Shown here: piece by piece, positions 27,327 through 36,298 of the stretch | Numbering within the stretch: the stretch's first letter is position 1 | How the letters are laid out: every line of letters starts with the position of its first letter | Assembly (NCBI GenBank): GCA_947495685.1 | Contig: CANLZY010000042.1 | Location: forward strand, 1 to 37,376 | DNA: 37,376 bases | Reading direction: 5' to 3' | DNA from: an uncultured Tropicimonas sp. | GTDB lineage: Bacteria; Pseudomonadota; Alphaproteobacteria; Rhodobacterales; Rhodobacteraceae | The notes under the pieces: model-generated | What the model saw: only the letters and a program-made list of their open reading frames with translations | Databases searched by the model: none | Told to the model about the DNA's origin: nothing | Made by a program: the position numbers and the translations under genes

Positions 27327-27623
27327 TCAGGCGGCGACAGGGCCACGCGCCACCAATGCGCGCGCTTCGGCCATGAGCGCGATCAGGATGTCCACATGTC
27401 GGGACGGAGAATAGGCCGCATCGTGGGTGCGGCGGCTGTACTCCAGTTCGGCCTCCAGATCCATCAGGCGTCGCACGGCGCTCTCGGGGGCTGGAATGCT
27501 CTCGCCACGGGTCAGCCGGCGCAGGTCGCGTTTGCGGTTGTAGTTGGCCATTCCAAAACGGGCCGCACGTATCAGAAGCTGCGGGCGGCGCAGACGAGTC
27601 AGGGCTTGGGTGAAATCGGTCAT
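27327..27623 (-). CDS. DUF6477 family protein
   Basis: 98 basic residues: MTDFTQALTRLRRPQLLIRAARFG, YNRKRDLRRLT and a helix-rich end. To my recollection this is the DUF6477 family, small Rhodobacterales proteins of unknown function. It is divergent from the DUF6456 gene, sharing a promoter region of about 210 bases, and this head-to-head pair recurs in the group. Confidence 0.72.
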   Translation of the reverse strand: MTDFTQALTRLRRPQLLIRAARFGMANYNRKRDLRRLTRGESIPAPESAVRRLMDLEAELEYSRRTHDAAYSPSRHVDILIALMAEARALVARGPVAA

Positions 27624-27833
27624 GTCAGGTCTCCATGAATGTGGCGAAACCGTGGCACAACTTTGACGTGTGTTGCGATTCTGTGGATAATACCGCGCGC
27701 ATCGCTCAGAATTGTTTGCGAATTTTCAACAATTCTGTCCACAGGTTCTGAAATTAACCTGTGGGTAACCAATTCCCAGCTACGACGGGAATACGCTGGA
27801 GGGCAGGTAGACAGGAGACGTCAAGGGGGCATC

Positions 27834-28982
27834 ATGACCAGCCAATTCACAGAAGACCGCCAGGGCGATGTGCCCGGATGGGTTCCGCAGGCTGCGATGC
27901 ACTACCTTCGGCATACCGAGCAGGGGCTTTCCATACGGGAGGTCGCACGGGCTGAAGGCTGTCACGCCTCGACGATCCTGCGCCGCATTCGGCGCTTTGA
28001 ACAACGGCGGGACGATCCGCTGGTGGACGAGGCGTTGGCCCATCTAGGCAGGGAACATTTCAGGACCAGGCAAGATCACCGCCAGGGACCTGAGGAGACC
28101 GCCCAGATGACTGCACATTTCACGCCAGCCGATGCGCCGAACAGAACGGTTTGTGATGACGCGACCGTCAATCGCGAGGCCAGGCGTATCCTGCGTCGGC
28201 TCGCAGAAGCCAATGCCGTTCTCGCGGTAGCGCCAGACATGGAAAAAGCCGCCGTTCTGCGGGATATGCCGGACGGACGGACGACCCGCACCGCGGTGGT
28301 CGACCGTCAGATTGCTCAGGCCTTCGCGCTGAAGGAGTGGATCACCTGCAAGAGCGCCGGACGTGTGGCCAGCTATGTGATTACCGCCGCCGGCCGCTCT
28401 GCCCTTAAACGTCTCCTGAGCGAGGATATGGCCGGGGCACAAGGTTTTGCCGAGGCACCGATGCCTTTCGGGGATCAGCATCGCGAGTGGGGTCACAAGG
28501 TCGTTCTGGACGAGTCCGAATCTCGTCCGCGCCGGGTCCGCTACAACATGGCCGAAAGCCCGATCGTGGCGCTGGCCCGCCGCCGTGAAAAGGACGGAAC
28601 CCGGTTCCTTGAACCGGAAATGGTGGCAGCGGCAGAACGTCTGCGCGAGGATTTCGAACTGGCCCAGATGGGACCGCGGGTCGCCCAGAACTGGGAGCGG
28701 TTCCTGACGGCCGGTACTCGCGGCGGCTTTGGCGGCGGCGGCGGCCCGGCCTCGGGGCCGGAGGCAGCGCGCGACCGCGTCGCCAAGGCGCTGCGCGAAC
28801 TTGGGCCGGGGTTGGGCGACATGGTCCTGCGGTGCTGCTGTTTTCTGGAAGGGCTTGAGGCCACGGAAAAGCGGATGGGTTGGTCGGCGCGGTCCGGCAA
28901 GATCGTGCTGCGGATCGCTCTGGCTCGCCTGATGCGGCACTATGAAGAAGAATACGGGCCCGGCCGCGGCATGATCGGCTGA
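27834..28982 (+). CDS. DUF6456 domain protein with N-terminal helix-turn-helix
   Basis: 382 residues from the ATG at 27834 (AAGGGGG upstream). The N-terminal part, YLRHTEQGLSIREVARAEGCHASTILRRIRRFE (about residues 23-55), reads like a helix-turn-helix. The middle holds a winged-helix-like section (AFALKEWITCKSAGRVASYVITAAGRSALKRLL) and the C-terminal DUF6456 domain (ESPIVALARRREKDGTRFLEPEMVAAAERLREDFELAQMGPRV, ending GKIVLRIALARLMRHYEE). It is probably a DNA-binding regulator; the target is unknown. A stem with a T-rich tail follows at 29044. Confidence 0.78.
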   Translation: MTSQFTEDRQGDVPGWVPQAAMHYLRHTEQGLSIREVARAEGCHASTILRRIRRFEQRRDDPLVDEALAHLGREHFRTRQDHRQGPEETAQMTAHFTPADAPNRTVCDDATVNREARRILRRLAEANAVLAVAPDMEKAAVLRDMPDGRTTRTAVVDRQIAQAFALKEWITCKSAGRVASYVITAAGRSALKRLLSEDMAGAQGFAEAPMPFGDQHREWGHKVVLDESESRPRRVRYNMAESPIVALARRREKDGTRFLEPEMVAAAERLREDFELAQMGPRVAQNWERFLTAGTRGGFGGGGGPASGPEAARDRVAKALRELGPGLGDMVLRCCCFLEGLEATEKRMGWSARSGKIVLRIALARLMRHYEEEYGPGRGMIG

Positions 28983-29043
28983 CGCCGCTCGCGGTGGACG
29001 ATCACGTTTGGATGACGCCGCGCCGAGGTTCGTTCGGGAAATC

Positions 29044-29078
29044 AGGGCAGGGCCGCAGGGCGCTGCCCTTTCCATTTG
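29044..29078 (+). terminator. Probable Rho-independent terminator after the DUF6456 gene
   Basis: AGGGCAG (29044-29050) pairs with CTGCCCT (29063-29069), followed by TTTCCATTT. It lies about 60 bases after the DUF6456 stop on the plus strand. Confidence 0.6.
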
Positions 29079-29082
29079 AGTG

Positions 29083-29109
29083 TTCCCTGGATCTTGAAGA
29101 TCCAGGAAA
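29083..29109. repeat. Near-perfect 13-base inverted repeat between convergent genes
   Basis: TTCCCTGGATCTT and AAGATCCAGGAAA face each other around one base, with a single mismatch. It lies between the convergent DUF6456 and DUF3604 genes. There is no T-run, so termination is doubtful; it could be a protein-binding palindrome or cruciform. From it to 29394 I see no gene. Confidence 0.6.
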
Positions 29110-29394
29110 CGACGCCCGGTCCGGTGGGGCGATGTAACCGGTAGAATGCCGGACCAGCGCTCCACCTTCCTTGTAGCGTTCGGACGCTCGCCCCCTTGCC
29201 GAGGGCAAAACTGCTCCACCGGTTCGCAAGCGGCGCATCTCCGGCTCGGATGTCTTTTGCGGTCTGGGTTCAGGGCATTGCAGTTGAACCCACGCAGCCG
29301 GCGCGTCCCTCACACTTGATCAGGATGGACGCCATACCGTCTCAAACGGGGGGAGGGTGCGCAGACCGACCGCGCCCGGCAATTCGCCGATCGC

Positions 29395-31191
29395 TCAGTT
29401 CGCCGGACTGTACCAGATCGGTGAGCCCCAGGCGCGTTCCTGAATGGTGGCCGGGACATCCTCCAACAGCGGCAGGCCCTCGCGCACAGCGTCATAGGTG
29501 GACCACCGTGGCGTCGGAATCTCCAGGGCGCGAGCGTAGTAGAAGGCGTTGGATTGTGGGTCGAAATCCGCGTCGGTCCACGCTCCGATCAGCATCGGCG
29601 CGCCGATGTCGTTGGTGAACTTCGCGGTCGCAAGGTCCACGGTGTTGCCAATTGCGGGCAATTTCCCAGTCGCGGTGTCGATCTCTCGATCCCCGGACCA
29701 GGCAACATCGATGATCCGTTCGTTGAGGTCGCCGTTCGCGTCGGCCCAGCCCTTGACGATCTGCACCCGGTCGAGGTTGGCGCCATCCGGATCCTTCTCG
29801 GCCATCACGGTGAAGGTTGGCGGTGTCGGATTCGCCGGCAGATCGGATCCCATGTGAGCGCCGAGGAGATAGCCCTGTTCGACCATTTCGACGGGATCCG
29901 TCGTCGCCGCCAATTCCACACCGCCGAACATGCGCACCTTGAGCCGCGGGCCGGAGGTGGCGAAGGTCTCGCGGCGCTTCATGGCGTCCCAGATCGCGGC
30001 ACGGGTGTTCTCGGTGGCCCAGACACCCCCAAGGGACCCGATGGAGAGGTCCTTGCCGTCGATCCAGCCCAGAACATCGCCAGTCCGGCGTCGTTCCACG
30101 GTGCCATCCTCGGGACCATGCGCCCCGTCGAACTGGTCTTCGGCCACCTGCGACATCAGCCCGTTATGGTTGTCGGTTCCCCCCATGAAACCCAGCTTGA
30201 ACGGGTTCACGCCAAGTGCCTGTTCCGCCTGAAGGCCCGCCTTCAGCCCGCCACGCACGAAGTCGCGTTGGTGAAAGATGCGGCCGGAGTTCTTCTGGAT
30301 CGAGTCCGCGTTTTCGAAATTGGAGAACTCGTCCGCGGCCCAGAACTTGCGGTGTACCTCCGAGTTTCCCTTGACCTGCATCATCTCCACCAGTGGCTCG
30401 AAGTGTTGGCGTGTCCGGGCATATGCAAGGTCGATCGGCTCGCCAAAGCTGTCGGTATCGGGGAACATCCGCCCTTTGGAGGCATTGGAATTGTGCGGAA
30501 TCGCCAGCAGGTGACGGCCATCGGCCTCCTGTCCGTGCATCCAATCCCAGAGCCGCTCTTCCTGGTTGATCTCGATATAGCTCGGGACCGTGTCGGGCAC
30601 GTTGTGGTCACGAAAGATTACATTTCGGTGCAGGTTCGCGCCATTGGGCGCACCCGACCATTCGAACCCGATCAGCGCGGTGAAATTGCCGGGGTCGTTG
30701 TGCTCCTCGGCAGCGTCGATGATGATCTGCCAGGCGCTCTTGGTCGTTGCGGGACCGGCATAGAACGACGGGTGCTGCGGGGTTGTGCTGCGGTTGGACG
30801 AAACCACGTATTTGAAGAACCAGCTCTGGCGGTCTTCGATGTCGGTCAGCGTGCGCAGGGTCTCCAGATCTTCGTTGTCATGCCCGGGCGCGTCGTCGTA
30901 CATCGTCGAATACATCTCGCCGATGTACTCGGAGTGATCGGTCACGGTGGCGAAATCCAGCGGTCGACGGTGCTGCATCACGGTGCCGTCGGGCAGAGTG
31001 ACCGGAGCCCCCTTTGCAAAGCTCAGCGCATCGGACGGCATCAGCCGTGTGCCGCCGATATAGGCGTCCAGCGACAGCGCGGTGTGCATATGGGTTTCAC
31101 CAAAATAGGCGTTGCGCAACGGGTTGGGATCGGCCGAGGCAAGCGGGGCAATCCAGATCAGGGCAATGGCGGTGGCGGAAAGCTTGTTCAT
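29395..31191 (-). CDS. Exported DUF3604 protein, first copy
   Basis: 598 residues with a signal peptide (MNKLSATAIALIWIAPLASA). DUF3604 proteins have a PHP-like metal-dependent hydrolase look. YFGETHMHTALS gives H34 and H36, ATVTDHSEY gives D85 and H86, and later IPHNSNASKGRMF and GFMGGTDNHNG add further metal-binding residues. The end, IPTPRWSTYDAVREG followed by PIWYSPAN, closely parallels the copy at 32808-34730. The reaction is not known. It starts two bases after the arylsulfatase stop, so the two are translated together. It is the last gene of the operon. Confidence 0.88.
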   Translation of the reverse strand: MNKLSATAIALIWIAPLASADPNPLRNAYFGETHMHTALSLDAYIGGTRLMPSDALSFAKGAPVTLPDGTVMQHRRPLDFATVTDHSEYIGEMYSTMYDDAPGHDNEDLETLRTLTDIEDRQSWFFKYVVSSNRSTTPQHPSFYAGPATTKSAWQIIIDAAEEHNDPGNFTALIGFEWSGAPNGANLHRNVIFRDHNVPDTVPSYIEINQEERLWDWMHGQEADGRHLLAIPHNSNASKGRMFPDTDSFGEPIDLAYARTRQHFEPLVEMMQVKGNSEVHRKFWAADEFSNFENADSIQKNSGRIFHQRDFVRGGLKAGLQAEQALGVNPFKLGFMGGTDNHNGLMSQVAEDQFDGAHGPEDGTVERRRTGDVLGWIDGKDLSIGSLGGVWATENTRAAIWDAMKRRETFATSGPRLKVRMFGGVELAATTDPVEMVEQGYLLGAHMGSDLPANPTPPTFTVMAEKDPDGANLDRVQIVKGWADANGDLNERIIDVAWSGDREIDTATGKLPAIGNTVDLATAKFTNDIGAPMLIGAWTDADFDPQSNAFYYARALEIPTPRWSTYDAVREGLPLLEDVPATIQERAWGSPIWYSPAN

Positions 31192-31193
31192 GA

Positions 31194-32786
31194 TCAGAGT
31201 CCCAGATCCTTTGGCGGAAACGCCTTGAATGTTGCAGCGTGGGCTTTGAGTTCGGCGCCCAGAGAGGCCGTCCAGGCGTTCATGCGATGACCGACGGGGT
31301 ATTCTTCCTTCGGATCAATGTAGAGATTGAACAGCCATGGCGCGAGTCCCGTAGGGACGACGGTGGCCATGTCGATGTAGAGGAACTTTTCCTGCGCCAG
31401 CGAGACCAGCAGGTGGGCCTTGTATTCGCGCATGCGCATCGCGGCGAGTTGCGCGCCCAGCCAGTTGTAAACCTGCTCACGCTTGCTTTCGCCATCGTCC
31501 ATCAACAGGAACGAGGATTGGTCGATCCCGTCGAAATAGCTGGTGTCCGGCAGAACATCGGGTGTTACACCAGCCAGCGCCAGAGACGTATTGAACAGGT
31601 CCATCAGATCGAAAAGCCCGTCAGACACACGGCCCGGTGCGATCATGCCTTTCCAATAGGCGATGCCTGGAACCCGGACGCCGCCTTCCCAAGTCGTGCC
31701 CTTGGCGCCGCGAAACGGCGTGTAACCGCTGTCGGGCCAGCTATCCATCTGGGGGCCGTTGTCAGAGGTGACAAAGACAAAGGTATTTTCCAGTTCGCCC
31801 ACCGCGTCCAACTTGGCCACGATGTCGCCGATATAGGCGTCCACCTCGACCATGTTGTCCCGATAGGGGAATTTCGAAGCGCTGGTGCCCTTGAACTCCT
31901 CTGACGGGAAATTGTCGGCGTGCACCTTCATGAAGGAGTGGCTAATAAGGAACGGCTTGTCTCCCGTCGCCAGTTCCTCGATCCGCGTCAACGTGTAGTC
32001 GCGAAGCTTTCGATCGCCCTCGGCCATGTCCTGCAAGCTGTCGATGGTCTCCACCGTTTCGGTGGTGCCGTCCTTCAGCCCATAGATCAGGTCGTTGTTG
32101 GAGCCGATCGCATGATAGCGTTCCAGCTTGTCCGGATCGAGTGCCAGGTCGGGAAACCGCATCTGGTAGACGTCCTGAGTGTATTCCTTTTGCGCCTTGT
32201 AGAACCCGTAGAATTCGTCAAACCCGACGTCGTGCGGGCGCATGCCTTCGGTTTCGCCGATGTGCCACTTGCCGACCAGCATGGTGTGATACCCGGCGTC
32301 CGACAGCAGGCCGGCCACGCTCAACTCGCCCTCCCACGGGTTAACCGTGATGGTGTCGCCAGCCAGGATCGGCCGGATCAAGCCGGTGCGCGCGGGCAGG
32401 CGTCCGGTATAGATCGCCGCTCGGGTCGGCGTGCAGGTGTATTGCGAATAGGTCGACGTCAGCTTCAACCCCTCGGCGGCAAGCTGGTCCATGTTGGGCG
32501 TTGCCGCGCCGATCATCCCGCCGCCGCCAAAGGCGCCAGGATCGCCGTAGCCCATGTCATCGACGATGAAGATCACGATGTTCGGTCGCTGGCCGGTCGC
32601 ATCGACGAACGCGTCGAGCTTTTCTGCGGCGGCCGCATCCTGCTCGGGCCGCGGAATCGCGGGTTGCATGTTGACGGCTGTCGCGACGGCCCGGCTCAGC
32701 GTCGAGGCCGGTTTGGGAAGGTCCTGGGCGCCAACGGCGGAGGCCATGGTCAGGAGGCTGGCCGCAACGGCGGTGGAGGTCTTCAT
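31194..32786 (-). CDS. Exported arylsulfatase
   Basis: 530 residues from the ATG at 32786 (AAGGA nine bases upstream); a GTG six codons earlier is less likely. The signal peptide is MKTSTAVAASLLTMASAVGA, so it acts in the periplasm. Metal ligands D76 and D77 are in VDDMGYGD. The activation motif is C-T-P-T-R with C118 and R122, the Thr replacing the usual Ser. GKWH gives K173 and H175, and TSDNGPQ carries the late Asp-Asn pair. It differs from the two cytoplasmic sulfatases in location and sequence. It is sandwiched between two DUF3604 genes with gaps of 21 and 2 bases. It needs formylglycine formation before export. Confidence 0.92.
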   Translation of the reverse strand: MKTSTAVAASLLTMASAVGAQDLPKPASTLSRAVATAVNMQPAIPRPEQDAAAAEKLDAFVDATGQRPNIVIFIVDDMGYGDPGAFGGGGMIGAATPNMDQLAAEGLKLTSTYSQYTCTPTRAAIYTGRLPARTGLIRPILAGDTITVNPWEGELSVAGLLSDAGYHTMLVGKWHIGETEGMRPHDVGFDEFYGFYKAQKEYTQDVYQMRFPDLALDPDKLERYHAIGSNNDLIYGLKDGTTETVETIDSLQDMAEGDRKLRDYTLTRIEELATGDKPFLISHSFMKVHADNFPSEEFKGTSASKFPYRDNMVEVDAYIGDIVAKLDAVGELENTFVFVTSDNGPQMDSWPDSGYTPFRGAKGTTWEGGVRVPGIAYWKGMIAPGRVSDGLFDLMDLFNTSLALAGVTPDVLPDTSYFDGIDQSSFLLMDDGESKREQVYNWLGAQLAAMRMREYKAHLLVSLAQEKFLYIDMATVVPTGLAPWLFNLYIDPKEEYPVGHRMNAWTASLGAELKAHAATFKAFPPKDLGL

Positions 32787-32807
32787 GAGGTCACATCCTT
32801 TCACGGC

Positions 32808-34730
32808 TCACATGTCCGGTGCGTACCAGATCGGCGAGGAATAGGCCCGCTCCTGGACGATCATCGGGACATCATTCGGCAGGTCGAGGTTGAATTTCAC
32901 CGCGTCATAGGCGGTCCATCGCGGTGTCGGGATCTCGATCACCCGGGCATAGTAGAAGGCCTTGAGCGCTGGGTCGAAGTCGGGGTCCTGCCAGACCGTG
33001 CCCAGCTCCGAGGCGCCGATGGTGTTGGTCCAGGCCGGAAGGCTCAGGTCTACCGTGTTTCCGACGGCGGGCAGCGTGCCATCCGCGCCGGGGAGGCGCT
33101 CGTCCGACCAGGCAACATCGTAGACCTTTTCGCGGGGCGTTCCGTCGGCGTCGAGCCAACCCTTGACGATCTGCACCCGGTCCAGGTTGGCGCCCTGCGG
33201 GTCGCGCAACGCAAAGACAAGGAACGACGGCGCGCCCTTGCCGGGGTGCAGGTCCGCGCCCATGGGCACGCCCTTGGTGTAGCCCACCAGCGCCAGATCC
33301 CGTCGGTTGGCATCGGCCGCGTCGAACTCCCATCCGCCAAAAAAGCGCAGACGGATACGCGTGCCGGTCGTTGCATAGACCTCGCGCCGTTCCATCGCGT
33401 CGAAGATCGCGCCACGGCTGTTCTGCGTCGCCCAGACGGCGGTCAGGCCAGAGGTGATGTAGCTCCAGGAAGAGTATTCGACGCCAAGTTCCTCGTTCCG
33501 TTTCGACAGGTGGTTGGCGCGGTGTTCGTTCGGCTCATAGGCGGTGAACTTGCCGAAGAAGTTGTCGTTGTCCGGGGTGGACAGACCGGTATGGGCATCA
33601 CCCGCGCCCACCAGGCCGAACTTGAACGGGTTGGTGCCCAGGTCGGTTTCCAGTTGCAGCCCGCGTTGAAGGCCTGACCGCACGTACTCGCCGGGCAGCA
33701 TCTCGGGCGTCTTGGCCTCGGAGATATCCAGGTTGCCCCAGTCCCAGGTCTCGAAATCGGCAAATTCGTCATCTGGCGACAGCAGCGGATGCGCTTCGCC
33801 GTCGCCCTTGATCTGGGTTGCCTCGTACAGGCGTTCCCATGTGTTGCGTTGCTCGACGTACTGCGCGTCAAAGGCCTCGCCATCGGCAAAGTCGTCCTGC
33901 AGCGCGAACATCATGCCGTTGCTGAGGTTGCCGTTGTGGGGGATCGCAGTCACATCCCCTCCGGTATTGGCTTCGTAGGCCTCCAGCCATTTCCACAGGT
34001 CTTTCGGGTCGGGGCTGCCGATGGGCGGAGTGGTGGTATAGGGAACGATCTGCCCGGCGCGCTCTGGCCCGTCGCGGAAAATCACGTTGCGGTGCAGGTT
34101 GTTGCCCCTGACCAGCGACGTCCACTCGTAGGCGATAAAGGTGGTAAACCGTCCGGGGTCGTTGAACTCTTCGGCCGCCTGCATGATGTCGTCCCAGACC
34201 CGCTTGTAGGCCGGGTTCCCGGGTTGATAATTCAGCGCCTCCGACAACTCGCCCTGCGAAAACTGGCGGACCAGTTCCTGGGCGGCCGTCTGCGCATCCT
34301 GCCCACCGGCCTTGAACGCCTCGTGGAACATCTTGCCATCAGGGTCTGCCATGACATTCGGCGTGCCGGCGATCATGTCGGTGATCGCTCCCATGCCGTC
34401 CGAATGGTCGGTGATCATGAAAAAATCGAAGGGCGTGCGCAGCTTTACCGGCTGCCCGGTGTTGGAGGTGATCTGTTCGCCACGTGCGAACCGGTAGGCA
34501 TCGCGTGGCAACAGGGTCGTGCCACCGCCGCCCGCATCGCCGGACAGGCCGGTGTGGACATGGGTGTCGCCGAAAAAGACGTCCTCGGGGAAGGCCCGGT
34601 CAGCATAAGGCGAATAGGGGCGTTCGGGAAAGACGGCGGGCAGCCCGTCCATGTCGATTGCATCCTGTGCGACCGAAAGGCTGGCCGCCGATGCGAAGGC
34701 AACAGTCAGAAAGAGTGTCGATTTGCGCAT
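32808..34730 (-). CDS. Exported DUF3604 protein, second copy
   Basis: 640 residues with a signal peptide (MRKSTLFLTVAFASAASLSVAQ). FFGDTHVHTGLSGDAGGGGT gives H57 and H59, FFMITDHSD gives D108 and H109, and AIPHNGNLSNGMMF and GLVGAGDAHTGLS correspond to the later metal-site motifs. It ends IPTPRWTAYDAVKF, VQERAYSSPIWYAPDM. It is clearly paralogous to the 29395 copy, with the sulfatase between them. It is the third gene of the operon, 30 bases after the unknown exported protein. Confidence 0.88.
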   Translation of the reverse strand: MRKSTLFLTVAFASAASLSVAQDAIDMDGLPAVFPERPYSPYADRAFPEDVFFGDTHVHTGLSGDAGGGGTTLLPRDAYRFARGEQITSNTGQPVKLRTPFDFFMITDHSDGMGAITDMIAGTPNVMADPDGKMFHEAFKAGGQDAQTAAQELVRQFSQGELSEALNYQPGNPAYKRVWDDIMQAAEEFNDPGRFTTFIAYEWTSLVRGNNLHRNVIFRDGPERAGQIVPYTTTPPIGSPDPKDLWKWLEAYEANTGGDVTAIPHNGNLSNGMMFALQDDFADGEAFDAQYVEQRNTWERLYEATQIKGDGEAHPLLSPDDEFADFETWDWGNLDISEAKTPEMLPGEYVRSGLQRGLQLETDLGTNPFKFGLVGAGDAHTGLSTPDNDNFFGKFTAYEPNEHRANHLSKRNEELGVEYSSWSYITSGLTAVWATQNSRGAIFDAMERREVYATTGTRIRLRFFGGWEFDAADANRRDLALVGYTKGVPMGADLHPGKGAPSFLVFALRDPQGANLDRVQIVKGWLDADGTPREKVYDVAWSDERLPGADGTLPAVGNTVDLSLPAWTNTIGASELGTVWQDPDFDPALKAFYYARVIEIPTPRWTAYDAVKFNLDLPNDVPMIVQERAYSSPIWYAPDM

Positions 34731-34760
34731 GACGCGGCCTTTCGTTGAGAGTTCGTCGAT

Positions 34761-35321
34761 CTAGGCAGGCAGAAGCGATTTTGCGGTCAGCCCGAAGGTG
34801 TCTTCTGCGGTGCCGTTCCCTTGGGTGAAATCATGTTCATAGCTGAACGGCCATTTCATCGGGATGCCGCCGGGTTTGGTCAGTTTCGACGGCTTCGCGC
34901 CATGGGGCAGGGATGCGAAGTCGTTGGCGGACAGATCGTAGCCAATGTTCATCTGGGACACGTCGACCGACCAGCCATGCTCAAGCGACACTTTCACGAT
35001 GGATTGCTGCGTCGAAACGGTCGTATCGGAAATATCGGACGCCGCGGACGGGCTGTCGGTCGAATCGGGCAGGGTAGGCTGGGTGACGTTCTGAATGCCG
35101 CCCAACTTGAACGGATGCGCGGCACGCAACTGCGACAGCGATCCATGGGTGTTCGGCAGGTCGCGACAGCCGGTGATCTGGTATCGATGAAGCAGGAAGG
35201 ACATGATCGACGCGGTTGGATCGTTGGCTGCCGAATCGAACGATTGGCCGCCGCCCTGGGCCTGTGCCACCAGCGGAAGGCCAACGAAGGCCCACATCCC
35301 AAACGTCCGAACGGCGTGCAT
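34761..35321 (-). CDS. Unknown exported protein
   Basis: 186 residues. The first 22 (MHAVRTFGMWAFVGLPLVAQAQ) look like a signal peptide. The rest has GGGQSFDSAANDPTASIMSFLLHRYQI, a single C-R-D-L, and SIVKVSLEHGWSVDVSQMNIGYDLSANDFASLPHG. I recognise no family. The start overlaps the stop of the SphA-like gene (TGATG), so it is translated with it. The position between an outer-membrane protein and DUF3604/sulfatase genes suggests a periplasmic part of the same process. Confidence 0.72.
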   Translation of the reverse strand: MHAVRTFGMWAFVGLPLVAQAQGGGQSFDSAANDPTASIMSFLLHRYQITGCRDLPNTHGSLSQLRAAHPFKLGGIQNVTQPTLPDSTDSPSAASDISDTTVSTQQSIVKVSLEHGWSVDVSQMNIGYDLSANDFASLPHGAKPSKLTKPGGIPMKWPFSYEHDFTQGNGTAEDTFGLTAKSLLPA

Positions 35322-36298
35322 CAAAACGCAAACCCGACAGTGACCCAAGCCTTGTTGCTCTCGAACCGGCGCCGGGCGCCGCTCTCCACAATGTACTTTG
35401 CCTTCAGGTTCATTGGCACCTTTCCTACCGTGGTTGACCACGTCCAGATCGGTCCGATCCCATATACCTCGGCCTGAAGCGACTTTGCATTCAGGGCGTC
35501 CTTGGTGCCTTCTGCGCCCGATCCGCTGTCATCGTCCAACTGCCGATAGGCGTAGCCGGTCAGGCCGACCGCCATCTTGTTCTTGAAGTGCTGCATGACG
35601 GTTCCCTCGAAATGCGCCTCCGGGGCGGTCTGATAATCGGTTGCGTCGTTTTTGGCGCTGAAGGTCACGCCCATGGCGCCCGAAAGTTCCAACCCACGGG
35701 CTGGATCGAACCAGGTCACCGAATAGGTCGGGTCAAAGGCGAGTCGATTCTTGCCGGTGCTCAGAACGTCGATCTTGCGGTCGTCGACGTCGACTGTCGC
35801 GGTGCTGTATTCGCCGGTTGGCAGGAAAAACTGCAACGCCAGGGTCGAATGCAGGTTGCCCTGGTTCCAGCCAAGGATCGGGGAAACGGTGATATCGCTG
35901 AAGGAAACCTGGCTGTCGGACAGGTTGCCGGACAACCCGGAAATCACTTCGCCCTCAAGGTCCATGTCCGACCAAACGTAGGGAATGTTGATGTTGAAGC
36001 CGAGGCGCGCGCCGCCAATCGATCCGTCGAACACCTGCGTCGCGTTGAGTTTGTACAGCGTGACGGTCAGGTCGGGATTCGCCACCACGGCACCGCCCAT
36101 CGACAGGCTGGGCGCCGAGCCACTGAAATGCACGAAATCGTTGTTGATATAGGTGCCGGTCGGCGGAAGGATTCCCGCCATGCTGTCCCGGCTGCCAAGC
36201 AGATAGGTTTCTAGCCCGCCTTCGACGGCCAGCGCTGGCGTGGCGCCCAACAGGACAAGGCTGACTACAGCGCTTGGGGGAAATTGTTTCAAAACCAA
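35321..36298 (-). CDS. SphA-like / phenol-MetA-family outer-membrane protein
   Basis: 325 residues. A signal peptide (ending TPALA) is followed by VEGGLETYLLGSRDSMAGILPPTGTYINNDFVHFSG, a signature of the SphA/PF13557 (MetA-pathway of phenol degradation) beta-barrel group, and alternating strands to a terminal aromatic (VTVGFAF). Strand pairs such as GARLGFNINIPYVWSDMDLEG and HSTLALQFFLPTGEYS are visible. Members are thought to take up aromatic or lipid-like compounds. It is the first gene of the sulfatase/DUF3604 operon and so probably admits its substrate. Confidence 0.83.
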   Translation of the reverse strand: MVLKQFPPSAVVSLVLLGATPALAVEGGLETYLLGSRDSMAGILPPTGTYINNDFVHFSGSAPSLSMGGAVVANPDLTVTLYKLNATQVFDGSIGGARLGFNINIPYVWSDMDLEGEVISGLSGNLSDSQVSFSDITVSPILGWNQGNLHSTLALQFFLPTGEYSTATVDVDDRKIDVLSTGKNRLAFDPTYSVTWFDPARGLELSGAMGVTFSAKNDATDYQTAPEAHFEGTVMQHFKNKMAVGLTGYAYRQLDDDSGSGAEGTKDALNAKSLQAEVYGIGPIWTWSTTVGKVPMNLKAKYIVESGARRRFESNKAWVTVGFAF

